Positions 42,884 through 51,109 of a DNA stretch of 64,000 nt are shown in pieces. The notes under the pieces were generated by a model. It did no database searches, was not told where the DNA came from, and worked only from the letters and a program-made list of their open reading frames with translations. Both the position numbers and the translations under genes were made by a program. Location: positions 1-64,000 of the forward strand of contig NZ_CANLZM010000013.1 in NCBI RefSeq assembly GCF_947495565.1. The letters run 5' to 3'. Each line of letters opens with the position of its first letter. Within the stretch, counting starts at the first letter, position 1. Origin of the DNA: an uncultured Pontibacter sp. GTDB taxonomy: Bacteria > Bacteroidota > Bacteroidia > Cytophagales > Hymenobacteraceae.

Positions 42884-42917
42884 AAAAGCCTGACTCCGAA
42901 ACGAGTCAGGCTTTTTT
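42884..42917 (+). terminator. his attenuator terminator before hisH
   Basis: AAAAGCCTGACTC (42884-42896) pairs with GAGTCAGGCTTTT (42903-42915) around a 6-base loop, with a six-T run from 42912 to 42917. The loop and upper stem overlap the ten-base antiterminator target 42894-42903. Confidence 0.88.
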
Positions 42918-43082
42918 GTTTCTCTGGATCAGGATTACCGGATGAAGTATGGATGAGCAGAGTTTATAATTTGGCAAGTTTGTTTGCCTAAAGCAGGTGA
43001 TGATGTAGCAAGTATAAACCATCTGCTATTTGCGGTTGTACTTCATTTTTGATTCGTAATTATCAATTCTAAATTAATTAAA

Positions 43083-43664
43083 ATGAATTTAGTTATAGTT
43101 GATTATAAAGCAGGTAACGTGCAGTCGGTGCAGTTTGCATTGGAGCGTTTAGGCGTGCAGGCAACACTGAGCGCCGATGCTGAGACCATTAAAGCTGCCG
43201 ACAAAGTGATTTTTCCGGGCGTAGGCCAGGCAGCCTCTGCTATGGCGCAGCTAAAGGCTCGCAACCTGGATAAGCTGCTGCCGACGCTGGGGCAGCCTTT
43301 TTTTGGCGTATGCCTGGGTATGCAGCTGCTTTGCCAGCACTCGGAAGAAGGCGACACCGATTTGCTGAACATTATTCCGCTGCCGGTGAAGCACTTTGAA
43401 ACAGACCTTAAGGTGCCGCACATGGGCTGGAACCAGCTGGAGCGCTTGCAGTCGCCGCTTTTTGACGGGCTGCAGGAGCAGGACTTTGTATATTATGTGC
43501 ACAGTTATTATGTGCCGCTAAGCGAATACACCATTGCGCAAACAGCTTATCCAGATCCGTTTTCGGCGGCTCTGCAGTATAAAAACTTCTACGCTGCGCA
43601 GTTTCACCCGGAAAAAAGCGGTGCTGCCGGCTCACAAATCCTGAAAAACTTTTTAGCTATATGA
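43083..43664 (+). CDS. hisH: imidazole glycerol phosphate synthase, glutaminase subunit
   Basis: Provides ammonia to HisF. The 193-residue class I amidotransferase has the N-terminal LVIVDYKAGNVQSVQFALER, the oxyanion strand VIFPGVGQAASAMAQL (about 41), the catalytic Cys in FFGVCLGMQLLCQHSEEG (about 74), HMGWNQLERL (about 117) and the His-Glu pair in YAAQFHPEKSG (about 172). It overlaps hisA by four bases. It opens the second his block, behind its own His attenuator. Confidence 0.95.
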   Translation: MNLVIVDYKAGNVQSVQFALERLGVQATLSADAETIKAADKVIFPGVGQAASAMAQLKARNLDKLLPTLGQPFFGVCLGMQLLCQHSEEGDTDLLNIIPLPVKHFETDLKVPHMGWNQLERLQSPLFDGLQEQDFVYYVHSYYVPLSEYTIAQTAYPDPFSAALQYKNFYAAQFHPEKSGAAGSQILKNFLAI

Positions 43665-44383
43665 TGGAGATTATACCAGCGATAGACATAATCGGCGGCC
43701 AGTGCGTGCGCCTAACCGAAGGGGACTTTGCCCAGCAAACCACTTACGACAGCAACCCGCTTGAAGTAGCCAAACGCTTTGAGAGCCACGGCATAAAGCG
43801 CCTGCACCTGGTAGACCTGGACGGGGCCAGAGCTAAAAAGCCTGTAAACCTGGCTGTTTTGGAAAGCATCGCCGCAAACACCAGTTTAAAGATCGATTTT
43901 GGTGGTGGCATTCAATCCGAAGACGCTATCCAGCAGGCTTTTGAAGCAGGTGCCGCTCAGATAACGGCTGGCAGTATAGCCGTAAGAGAACCAGAAACTG
44001 TTAAGGGTTGGTTGTTAAAGTATGGAGCCGAGAATGTTATTATTGGGGCTGATTTTAAAGGGACTAACATAGCAATAAGCGCATGGACCGAAGAGAGCAA
44101 ATACCCGCTGCAAGAGTTTATATCCGGCTATGTAAAAACCGGAGCGCGCCTTTTTATCTGTACCGACGTCAGCAAAGACGGTAAACTACAGGGGCCGTCC
44201 ACGAACACGTACCGCCACCTGAAGCTGACTTTGCCAGATGCCGACATTATAGCCAGCGGCGGCGTGACGACAGTAGAAGACCTGGAGCAGTTGCAGGAGA
44301 TTGGTGTGAAGGGCGCCATAATTGGTAAAGCTATTTACGAAGGCACCATCAGTTTAAAAGATTTAGAGCGATTTTTATGTTAA
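43661..44383 (+). CDS. hisA: phosphoribosylformimino-AICAR phosphate isomerase
   Basis: Isomerises ProFAR to PRFAR. The 240-residue half-barrel repeat protein shows the catalytic Asp in [20 protein letters not shown] (residue 8 region), [20 protein letters not shown] (about 47), [20 protein letters not shown] (about 77), [16 protein letters not shown] with the second Asp (about 126) and [14 protein letters not shown] sequence (here [16 protein letters not shown], about 163). It begins MMEIIPA at 43661, where the second Met is equally plausible. It overlaps both hisH and hisF. Confidence 0.94.
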   Translation: MMEIIPAIDIIGGQCVRLTEGDFAQQTTYDSNPLEVAKRFESHGIKRLHLVDLDGARAKKPVNLAVLESIAANTSLKIDFGGGIQSEDAIQQAFEAGAAQITAGSIAVREPETVKGWLLKYGAENVIIGADFKGTNIAISAWTEESKYPLQEFISGYVKTGARLFICTDVSKDGKLQGPSTNTYRHLKLTLPDADIIASGGVTTVEDLEQLQEIGVKGAIIGKAIYEGTISLKDLERFLC

Positions 44384-45135
44384 CAAAACGCATTATACCC
44401 TGCCTCGATATCAAGAACGGCCGAACCGTAAAAGGGGTGCAGTTCGAAAATATTCGAGATGCAGGCGACCCGGTAGAGCTGGCTAAATGGTATGCTCAGC
44501 AAGGAGCCGATGAGCTTGTTTTTTTAGATATCACAGCTACAAACGAAGGGCGTAAAACGTTCGCGGAACTGGTACGCGATATTGCTCGCCATATTGATAT
44601 ACCTTTTACAGTTGGCGGGGGCATAGGCTCTGTGGCCGATGTGGAGGTGCTGCTTCAAAATGGCGCTGATAAAGTGTCTATTAACTCATCAGCCATCAAA
44701 AACCCTGAACTGGTAAGCGAACTGGCCACACATTTTGGTAGCCAATGTGTTACCGTAGCCATCGATACCAAGTATACAGAAGAAACCGGCTGGAAAGTAT
44801 ACACCCGCGCTGGAACAGTAGAAACTGCTCATAAAACTATGGATTGGGCCAAGCAAGTTGTAGCGTTAGGTGCCGGCGAGATTCTGCTTACAAGTATGAA
44901 CAACGATGGCACAAAAGCAGGGTTCGCGCTTGATATAACCGGGGAAGTGGCCAATGCTATTTCAGTTCCTGTTATAGCCTCGGGAGGCGCCGGTAGTATG
45001 GAGCACTTCAAGGATTCTTTTCAGAAGGCAAATGCTGATGCAGCCTTGGCTGCCAGCCTCTTTCACTTCCGCGAGTTAGGTATACCAGACCTGAAGCAGT
45101 ACCTGAAGCAGCAAGGCATAGCAGTGCGCATTTAA
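44377..45135 (+). CDS. hisF: imidazole glycerol phosphate synthase, cyclase subunit
   Basis: Uses ammonia from HisH to make imidazole glycerol phosphate and AICAR. The 252-residue barrel has the catalytic Asp in [19 protein letters not shown] (about 11), [19 protein letters not shown] (about 48), [20 protein letters not shown] (about 79), [20 protein letters not shown] with the second Asp (about 128), [20 protein letters not shown] (about 169) and [13 protein letters not shown]. Complete. An 82-base gap follows before hisIE. Confidence 0.96.
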   Translation: MLTKRIIPCLDIKNGRTVKGVQFENIRDAGDPVELAKWYAQQGADELVFLDITATNEGRKTFAELVRDIARHIDIPFTVGGGIGSVADVEVLLQNGADKVSINSSAIKNPELVSELATHFGSQCVTVAIDTKYTEETGWKVYTRAGTVETAHKTMDWAKQVVALGAGEILLTSMNNDGTKAGFALDITGEVANAISVPVIASGGAGSMEHFKDSFQKANADAALAASLFHFRELGIPDLKQYLKQQGIAVRI

Positions 45136-45217
45136 TTATTTTTGAGTGTTAAAATGTGCTTTATTTATACTTTAAGTAAAGCATGTTTAATCCTCTAACT
45201 ATCAAACTTATAAAACT

Positions 45218-45829
45218 TTGGATCTAGATTTTAAAAAAGCCGGTGGTTTAGTTCCTGCCGTGATACAAGACAATATAACCGGGCATGTCTTGATGCTTGG
45301 CTACATGAACCAGGAGGCACTGGATAAAACCCGCCAGGAGGGACTTGTTACCTTCTTTTCCCGTTCAAAAAACCGCCTCTGGACGAAAGGTGAAACATCC
45401 GGCAATACCTTGGAGGTCATCAGCATTGCCCGGGACTGCGATGCGGATTCACTGCTTATAAAAGTAAAGCCAAACGGACCGACTTGCCATACCGGCAGCA
45501 CCAGTTGTTTTGGTGAAGATGAAACCGCGAAACGTGTGGCCGCTATACAGTTTATAGCGCAGTTGGAAGGCGTAATTCAGCAGCGGAAGACAAACCCGGC
45601 TGATGGCTCTTACACCAATTTCCTGTTTGAGAAAGGCGTTAACAAAATCGCCCAGAAAGTAGGAGAGGAAGCCGTGGAAACAGTGATAGACGCGGTGGCC
45701 GGTGAACTGGAGACCATGAAAGGCGAGACAGCAGATCTTCTTTACCATTTGCTGGTGTTGCTGGTAGCCACTGGCCTTGAACTAAAAGACGTGGTAGCGG
45801 TGCTACAGGAGCGGCATCAGAAAAAGTAG
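45218..45829 (+). CDS. hisI: bifunctional phosphoribosyl-AMP cyclohydrolase / phosphoribosyl-ATP pyrophosphohydrolase
   Basis: Fusion (hisIE) carrying out steps two and three of histidine synthesis. The N-terminal cyclohydrolase (about 1-105) has MLGYMNQEALDKT, TFFSRSKNRLWTKGETSGN and the metal site ARDCDADSLLIKVKPNGPTC with its Cys ligands. The C-terminal pyrophosphohydrolase (about 110-203) has YTNFLFEKGVNKIAQKVGEE and ETADLLYHLLVLL. The start appears to be TTG at 45218 (MDLDFKKAGGLVP): the only nearby ATG upstream (45183) is in another frame, and the next in-frame Met is inside the enzyme fold. It is the last gene of the block. Confidence 0.93.
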   Translation: MDLDFKKAGGLVPAVIQDNITGHVLMLGYMNQEALDKTRQEGLVTFFSRSKNRLWTKGETSGNTLEVISIARDCDADSLLIKVKPNGPTCHTGSTSCFGEDETAKRVAAIQFIAQLEGVIQQRKTNPADGSYTNFLFEKGVNKIAQKVGEEAVETVIDAVAGELETMKGETADLLYHLLVLLVATGLELKDVVAVLQERHQKK

Positions 45830-45847
45830 CCAGTTAAGAGATTATGT

Positions 45848-45887
45848 AAAGCAGCTGCAAGTATAAACCCATACTTGCAGCTGCTTT
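45848..45887 (+). terminator. terminator of the hisHAF-IE block
   Basis: Arms 45848-45864 and 45871-45887 are perfectly complementary over 17 bp around AAACCC, ending in a T-run (45885-45889). The upper stem is built from AAGTAT/ATACTT. It lies directly before the convergent hydrolase gene end and may serve both strands. Confidence 0.85.
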
Positions 45888-46754
45888 TTAGTTGGCTTGC
45901 ACAAAGCTTTTGATAGCATCTGCCACTTCTCCACCTCTCTCTTCCTGCACAAAATGCCCGGCTTTATACTTAACTGTTTTAGCCTCCGGAAACTCTTGCT
46001 GCCATCGCTGTAAAAAGTGGAGCGGAAGCAGTTTGTCTTTCTCGCCCCACAGAATCAGTTTATTTATACTTTTTAACTTGGCCCGCTGCTCCCACAGCTC
46101 CGCGAAGTATGGGTTAGCGTGGTGCAAAGCTTTAGCAAAGTTCCAGGTGCCCAGCCGGTTGGCAGAGGAGGAAAGCGGCTTCTGATAATGCTGCTTTATA
46201 TCTTTTGTCAGGTGTTTGCGCTCCAGGTAACCTTGTGGCAGTAAAACTTTTGCCGAGAAGCCCAATTGCAGGTAGAGAAATCTGCCTATACTTCCGGACA
46301 TAAAGCGGCTAATCTTCATCATCGTTTTCTCCTCCTCCAGGCTCCACATCCACGTGTTTAAGATAACGATGTTCTTCACGTTTTCAGGGTGACGTAACGC
46401 ATAGCGCAGACCAATTGGCCCACCAAAGTCATGAACAACCAGTGTGATATTTTTTAGCTGTAAGTGCTGAATGAGCTGTTCCAGGTTATCAGCGTGTCCG
46501 TCTGGTGCATAAGAGAAATCGCGGGGTTTATCAGAAAGGCCAAACCCAAGATGGTCGGGGGCAATGCAGCGGTAGTTCCGGCTGAGGGATTTAATCTGCT
46601 GCCGCCACACAAATGACCAGGTGGGCGTACCATGTACAAAAACGATTGGCTCACCTGTACCTTCATCCACATAATGCAAATTACCTTCGGGCAACGCAAA
46701 AGTATGATGGCCGAAAGGATAGAGGATGCGATCTAACCACTTGGGTGTATTCAT
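45888..46754 (-). CDS. alpha/beta hydrolase, haloalkane-dehalogenase-like
   Basis: Soluble hydrolase. I start at the internal Met at 46754 (MNTPKWLDRILYPFGHHTFA, 288 residues), because the 19 codons upstream read as non-coding (ASCNSKIKLHA). The oxyanion motif is VFVHGTPTWSFVWR (about 36), the nucleophile elbow LVVHDFGGPIGLRYAL (about 103) has Asp rather than Ser, as in haloalkane dehalogenases and epoxide hydrolases, a later acid is in LILWGEKDKLLPLHF and the catalytic His in YKAGHFVQEERGG. The substrate is unknown; many such proteins in Bacteroidota are annotated only by similarity. It is divergent from the AsmA-like gene. Confidence 0.85.
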   Translation of the reverse strand: MNTPKWLDRILYPFGHHTFALPEGNLHYVDEGTGEPIVFVHGTPTWSFVWRQQIKSLSRNYRCIAPDHLGFGLSDKPRDFSYAPDGHADNLEQLIQHLQLKNITLVVHDFGGPIGLRYALRHPENVKNIVILNTWMWSLEEEKTMMKISRFMSGSIGRFLYLQLGFSAKVLLPQGYLERKHLTKDIKQHYQKPLSSSANRLGTWNFAKALHHANPYFAELWEQRAKLKSINKLILWGEKDKLLPLHFLQRWQQEFPEAKTVKYKAGHFVQEERGGEVADAIKSFVQAN

Positions 46755-46877
46755 AGCGTGAAGTTTAATTTTAGAATTACAGCTTGCTAAGTTTAAGCGC
46801 ATTATAAGCAATATTTATGATCTGCTATACAGCGATACCTTGAAATTAACGTATGGAGTGCTAAATGATACTTTTAC

Positions 46878-48557
46878 ATGCAGAAAAATCAAAAACAAGG
46901 ATCTATAAAAGTAAAGAAGTTGCTTAAAGTTACCGCATGGGTTGTGGGAGTTGCACTTCTGCTTTTCGTGGGCCTCTTCGCCTTTACTTTCTGGCTTGAG
47001 AGTAAAATAGAAAATATGGTCGCCAAACAATCCAATGGAGTGTATAGGTTGCAGCTTTATGGCCTGGAAACATCGCCTTTCTTAGGCAGTCTTTCCGTGG
47101 ATAGTTTGTCGCTGGCACCTGATTATAAAAGATGGGAAGAGCTAAACGGAAAGGGGCAGCAGGTGCCCAGAACATTGCTGGACCTGCGTACAAACGGAAT
47201 TAGCATGCGGCGGTTGAGTTATGCCAAAGTCCTTTTTAGCCAGGATGTGGTGCTGGATGAATTAGCTGTGCAGCAGCCGAATATGGTGATGACAGTGATG
47301 CGCCAGGATACCACTACAACACATAAACCGCTGCACGAGACATTGAAAGGCTTTATGAACGGGTTGGCTATCGGCAAAATAGATGTTAACCAGGCAAGCC
47401 TTCATTACCGCAGCGGAGCTCAATCCGATACAATGCTTTCTGTACAGCGTTTTTTGCTTACTGTTACTGATTTTAAGTTGAACAGTGCTTCCTTTCATGC
47501 AAAGGACAGGGCCTATTACGCTCAAAAGTATGAGGTGCAGGCTACCGATGCTTCATTTCTCCTGCCAGATGGTTTGTACAAAGCAACAACTGACTCGCTG
47601 TTTGTAAATAGTGTAACAGGTGAAATTATAGTTAAGAAGATTCAGCTTAACCCGCTGGTAGGCCCGGCTGCATTGGCAAGAGCAAAGGGAGAAGCTGTTA
47701 CGCACCAGGAGCTGAAGGTGGAACAGGTAGCTTGTAAAGGCATGGATTTTGGGAAGCACTCGCGCAGCAATGAGGTCAGAATAAAGTATGTGTTGGTGCA
47801 GACTCCTTCGCTTATCGCATTTAAAGATAAGCAGCATTTTAACATAAAAGGGAAAAAGCCCATGCCGCACGAGATGGTGCAAAGTATAAAAACTCCTTTC
47901 CTGATAGACTCTCTTGAGTTGAAAAATGGCTATGCCAGGTATGCTGAATTAGTGCCTGAAGCAGCAGAGCGAGGCCATATTACATTTCATAAGCTCAATG
48001 CTGTTGCCACTAACATTTCAAACATACCCGAGCAGATAAGTATGGAAAAGCCCGCCGTTATCAAAGCTAGTACTATGGTGATGGATAGAGCAAAGCTAGA
48101 AGTGACCGCACGTATTCCGTTGCTGCACAAGAACGGATACCATACGTTAGAAGGCACTATCGGCGAAGCAAACCTGCAAATGCTGAACCCCATACTTATA
48201 CCAACCGCTTTTGTAAGAATGGAAAGCGGACAAGTGCGAAGTGGCAGTTTCAAAGCAGAACTGAATGACTCGGAGGCAAACGGAAATTTAACGCTTCTTT
48301 ACAGCAACCTTAAAATAGATTTATTAACCAAAGGCTCAGGTGGAGAGCAGGGGCTGGGCAAAAATGTACTGTCGTTTTTAGCCAACACTGTCGCTATAAA
48401 AGATGCTAACCCAAGTGAGGGAGAGAAGCCCCGCATCGGTACCATTATGGTTAATAGAGACCCGCAACGATCATTTCTGAGTTACTGGAAAGACTGTATT
48501 AGCAGCGGCTTCTTATCAAGTATGGGCTTAAAAGGTATGGCAAAAGGGAATATTTAA
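46878..48557 (+). CDS. AsmA-like single-pass membrane protein
   Basis: Function not firmly recognised. The 559-residue product has one N-terminal membrane helix (about 17-37: VVGVALLLFVGLFAFTFWL) followed by a very long beta-rich extracytoplasmic domain. The order of short strands (VYRLQLYGLETSPFLGSLSV, DSLSLAPDYKRW, LDLRTNGISMRRL) resembles AsmA/YhdP-type or DUF748 proteins that span the periplasm and help lipid transport. The C-terminus (RDPQRSFLSYWKDCISSGF) is like that of other AsmA-like proteins in Bacteroidota. The assignment is by architecture only. It converges on alr with a 13-base gap and no visible terminator. Confidence 0.65.
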   Translation: MQKNQKQGSIKVKKLLKVTAWVVGVALLLFVGLFAFTFWLESKIENMVAKQSNGVYRLQLYGLETSPFLGSLSVDSLSLAPDYKRWEELNGKGQQVPRTLLDLRTNGISMRRLSYAKVLFSQDVVLDELAVQQPNMVMTVMRQDTTTTHKPLHETLKGFMNGLAIGKIDVNQASLHYRSGAQSDTMLSVQRFLLTVTDFKLNSASFHAKDRAYYAQKYEVQATDASFLLPDGLYKATTDSLFVNSVTGEIIVKKIQLNPLVGPAALARAKGEAVTHQELKVEQVACKGMDFGKHSRSNEVRIKYVLVQTPSLIAFKDKQHFNIKGKKPMPHEMVQSIKTPFLIDSLELKNGYARYAELVPEAAERGHITFHKLNAVATNISNIPEQISMEKPAVIKASTMVMDRAKLEVTARIPLLHKNGYHTLEGTIGEANLQMLNPILIPTAFVRMESGQVRSGSFKAELNDSEANGNLTLLYSNLKIDLLTKGSGGEQGLGKNVLSFLANTVAIKDANPSEGEKPRIGTIMVNRDPQRSFLSYWKDCISSGFLSSMGLKGMAKGNI

Positions 48558-48570
48558 GTAAAGTGTGCTA

Positions 48571-49722
48571 TCAATCTATAATATAACGGGGTATGTTGAC
48601 AGGTAAGCGGGTGAGCAGCTCGTAGTTTAACTGTGTGCTGAGTTCGCCGAAAGAGGCTACCGTTATACTTTCGTCGCCTTGCGTACCTAAAAGCACCACC
48701 TCATCGTCTTTCTGCACATCCGGAATATTGGTAACGTCCACCATCATCACGTTCATGTTCACGGTACCGACAACGGCAGCCCGCAAGCCTTTAATCAGTA
48801 CCTGCCCTTGGTTGCTGAGGGCGCGGCTGTAACCCCAGGCATAGCCCACCGGAACAACTGCCAGCACCATATCACGAGGAGCCTGAAAGGAGGTGCCGTA
48901 ACCAATATACTCGCCTTGCGGCACACTTTTTAGGCTCATGATGCGGCACTTCCAGTTGATTAAGCGGCGTAACGGATCTTTTTTATCATCATGCTGGCTG
49001 ATGTAGTGGCTGTAAATTTCAGGGCTCGGCCAGAAACCATACTGCATAATCCCCACACGCACCATGTCCATGCGTGTTTCTGGATAGGAGACCATGGCTG
49101 CGGAACAGGCCGTGTGGCGCTGTTTGGGATGATAGCCTCCGTTTTGCAGGCGATTAAGTTGCTGCTCGTAAAGCTGTAGCTGTTTCTGTACGCGCTCATG
49201 GTTCTGCAAACTCTCGGCACCGGCAAAATGGGTACAGATGCCTATCAGCTCAATCTGCTCCTGGCAACCTTCTAAAATAGATTCGGCATGCTCCAGGGCT
49301 GCTTTATCAAAACCAGTTCGGTTCATGCCAGTTTCCAGCTCCAGATGCACTTTAGCCCTTTTGCCAAGCCTTTTGGCTATAGCAGCTGCTTCTATCAATC
49401 TATCTAACTCAAATACAAAGAATTCAATATCATGCTGTATGGCCCACTCCAGCTCTGGATTATCTAAATAACCCATAATCATAACCGTTGCCGGCATTTT
49501 AATGGTCTGCAAAAGCCTGTGTGCCTCATCAGCGCTGAACACAGAGAAATGATCTATGCCGCATTCCTGCGCTAACGGAGCAAACAGCTCTATGCCATGC
49601 CCGTACGCGTTGCCTTTTATAACAGAAGACAGCTTGACAGAAGCACCGACTTCAGATTTAAGGAAGTTGATATTATTCTGAAGTGCTGATTTACTTATCT
49701 CAATGTAAGAGCTATGAAGCAT
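48571..49722 (-). CDS. alr: alanine racemase
   Basis: PLP enzyme producing D-alanine for peptidoglycan. The 383 residues have the PLP lysine in LSSVIKGNAYGHGIELFAPL (about 35), the barrel strands (VHLELETGMNRTGFDKAALE, near 124) and the C-terminal domain with the catalytic Tyr in GEYIGYGTSFQAPRDMVLAV (about 276) and NVMMVDVTNIPDVQKDDEVV (about 324). Complete. It lies six bases after the M20D amidohydrolase on the same strand, so the two are probably one transcript. Confidence 0.95.
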   Translation of the reverse strand: MLHSSYIEISKSALQNNINFLKSEVGASVKLSSVIKGNAYGHGIELFAPLAQECGIDHFSVFSADEAHRLLQTIKMPATVMIMGYLDNPELEWAIQHDIEFFVFELDRLIEAAAIAKRLGKRAKVHLELETGMNRTGFDKAALEHAESILEGCQEQIELIGICTHFAGAESLQNHERVQKQLQLYEQQLNRLQNGGYHPKQRHTACSAAMVSYPETRMDMVRVGIMQYGFWPSPEIYSHYISQHDDKKDPLRRLINWKCRIMSLKSVPQGEYIGYGTSFQAPRDMVLAVVPVGYAWGYSRALSNQGQVLIKGLRAAVVGTVNMNVMMVDVTNIPDVQKDDEVVLLGTQGDESITVASFGELSTQLNYELLTRLPVNIPRYIID

Positions 49723-49728
49723 AAGGTG

Positions 49729-50892
49729 TTATGTATGCAGTGTCTGCTGAATTATTTCGTAAAACATAGAGGCACCAGTTAGGATAAGATCGTCCGGGAA
49801 ATCGTAGTTGGCGTGGTGAAGTTGGGGCTGGTCCATACCGGCACCCAAGCCAAACAATGCACCGTTATACTTTGCCGTCAGGTGCCCGAAATCCTCTGAC
49901 CACCTGAATGGCTGTGTCGCCTCCTGTACCTGCAAGTCTAGTTTTTCTGCGGCCTGCCTTACCAGTTGTACGGCTTTGCTGTGATTTATGGTAGCCGGGA
50001 ATTCCTCTACAAAACTTATTTTATACTTTAACCTATACTTTAAGGCAATTTGCTCCACGCTTTGCCTGGTCAGCTCCTTTAGCTTATGCAGGTCTGCGGT
50101 TTGGTAGGAGCGAAGGGTTGCCATCACAGTGCCTATGCCTGGGTTTGTGCCAAAAGCCACCTCGCCCAACTGAGCATGTATAACCGTCAGCAGTGTCAGG
50201 TCCTGGAAAAGCTCTTTCTGGCGAATCATTTCGTTGAACTTGAGTATAATCTCTGCCATCGCTTCTCCTGGGTTATTGCCATTCTCAGGTTCAGCTGCGT
50301 GCGATGGTTTACCGTGCAGTTCTACAATCATGCCTGTAGAGGCTGCGGCAAAGACGTTTTCTTTTATCACTACCTGGTGTTTTGGCCAGCCGGGCAGGTT
50401 GTGAAGCGCAAAAACGTAATCAGGGTTCAGTTGCTGTAGCCTTGCATCCTGCAGAACATCCCAGGCACCGGCACCGGTTTCTTCTGCCGGCTGAAACAGA
50501 AGTATAAATTTTCCTTTCGATGGTTTGTGATGGTGCAGCAGACTTGCAAGGCCCATCAGGATGGTCATATGACCATCGTGGCCGCAAAGGTGAGCTACTC
50601 CGGTATTTTTAGAAGTATAGGCCAAGTCTGGGTTGTCTTCAACTATAGGCAAGGCATCCAGCTCAGCTCTAAAAAGTATAGTAGGGCCTTCATCAGGATT
50701 TTTGCTGTTAAAAACGACCAGTAAACCTGTTCCCCCTACCTGGCTATGTATAGCAGCAGGCGAGTACTTTCGTAAAAGAGCTTCGAGATAGGCTGCTGTG
50801 TGTGTCTCGGCACCTGAAAGTTCAGGATGCTGGTGCAGGTGGCGGCGCAGTTGGGTTAGCTCTAAAAGAGCTGTCGGTTCTGTGATATGCAT
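49729..50892 (-). CDS. M20D-family amidohydrolase (N-acyl-amino-acid hydrolase-like)
   Basis: Cytoplasmic two-metal amidohydrolase of 387 residues. The metal motif VAHLCGHDGHMTILMGLASLL (shown in part, about 103) supplies Cys and His ligands; LFQPAEETGAGAWDVL (about 137) the Glu pair; FALHNLPGWPKHQVVI (about 166) another His; and a C-terminal His lies near HANYDFPDDLI. The dimer domain begins at ASTGMIVELHGKPSHAAEP (about 191). Related enzymes remove acyl groups from amino acids or hydrolyse peptide conjugates; the substrate cannot be told. No export signal. It is the first gene of a pair with alr. Confidence 0.88.
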   Translation of the reverse strand: MHITEPTALLELTQLRRHLHQHPELSGAETHTAAYLEALLRKYSPAAIHSQVGGTGLLVVFNSKNPDEGPTILFRAELDALPIVEDNPDLAYTSKNTGVAHLCGHDGHMTILMGLASLLHHHKPSKGKFILLFQPAEETGAGAWDVLQDARLQQLNPDYVFALHNLPGWPKHQVVIKENVFAAASTGMIVELHGKPSHAAEPENGNNPGEAMAEIILKFNEMIRQKELFQDLTLLTVIHAQLGEVAFGTNPGIGTVMATLRSYQTADLHKLKELTRQSVEQIALKYRLKYKISFVEEFPATINHSKAVQLVRQAAEKLDLQVQEATQPFRWSEDFGHLTAKYNGALFGLGAGMDQPQLHHANYDFPDDLILTGASMFYEIIQQTLHT

Positions 50893-51050
50893 GTATGGGT
50901 TTTACCGTATTTACACTTAATACAGTAAGATACGAAATCTGCAACAGAGGTTTGGCCTCCGTTGCCACAATCTTAACAAGCGGGTTTAGCTGTAAAACCG
51001 ATTTATGGCTTGGATAAAGTATAGGGCCTTATCATTTGCTACTAAAAGTA

Positions 51051-51084
51051 TAAGCCATGGCTCCGAAGAAGGGGCCATGGCTTA
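51051..51084 (-). terminator. terminator of the hybrid kinase gene
   Basis: TAAGCCATGGCTCC (51051-51064) pairs with GGGGCCATGGCTTA (51071-51084), 14 bp with one G-U, loop GAAGAA. On the minus strand it is followed by a T-rich tract (complement of CTAAAAGTA). It lies 26 bases past the kinase stop. Confidence 0.65.
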
Positions 51085-51109
51085 AGAGTGTAATTAAAGT
51101 ATAAATCCG

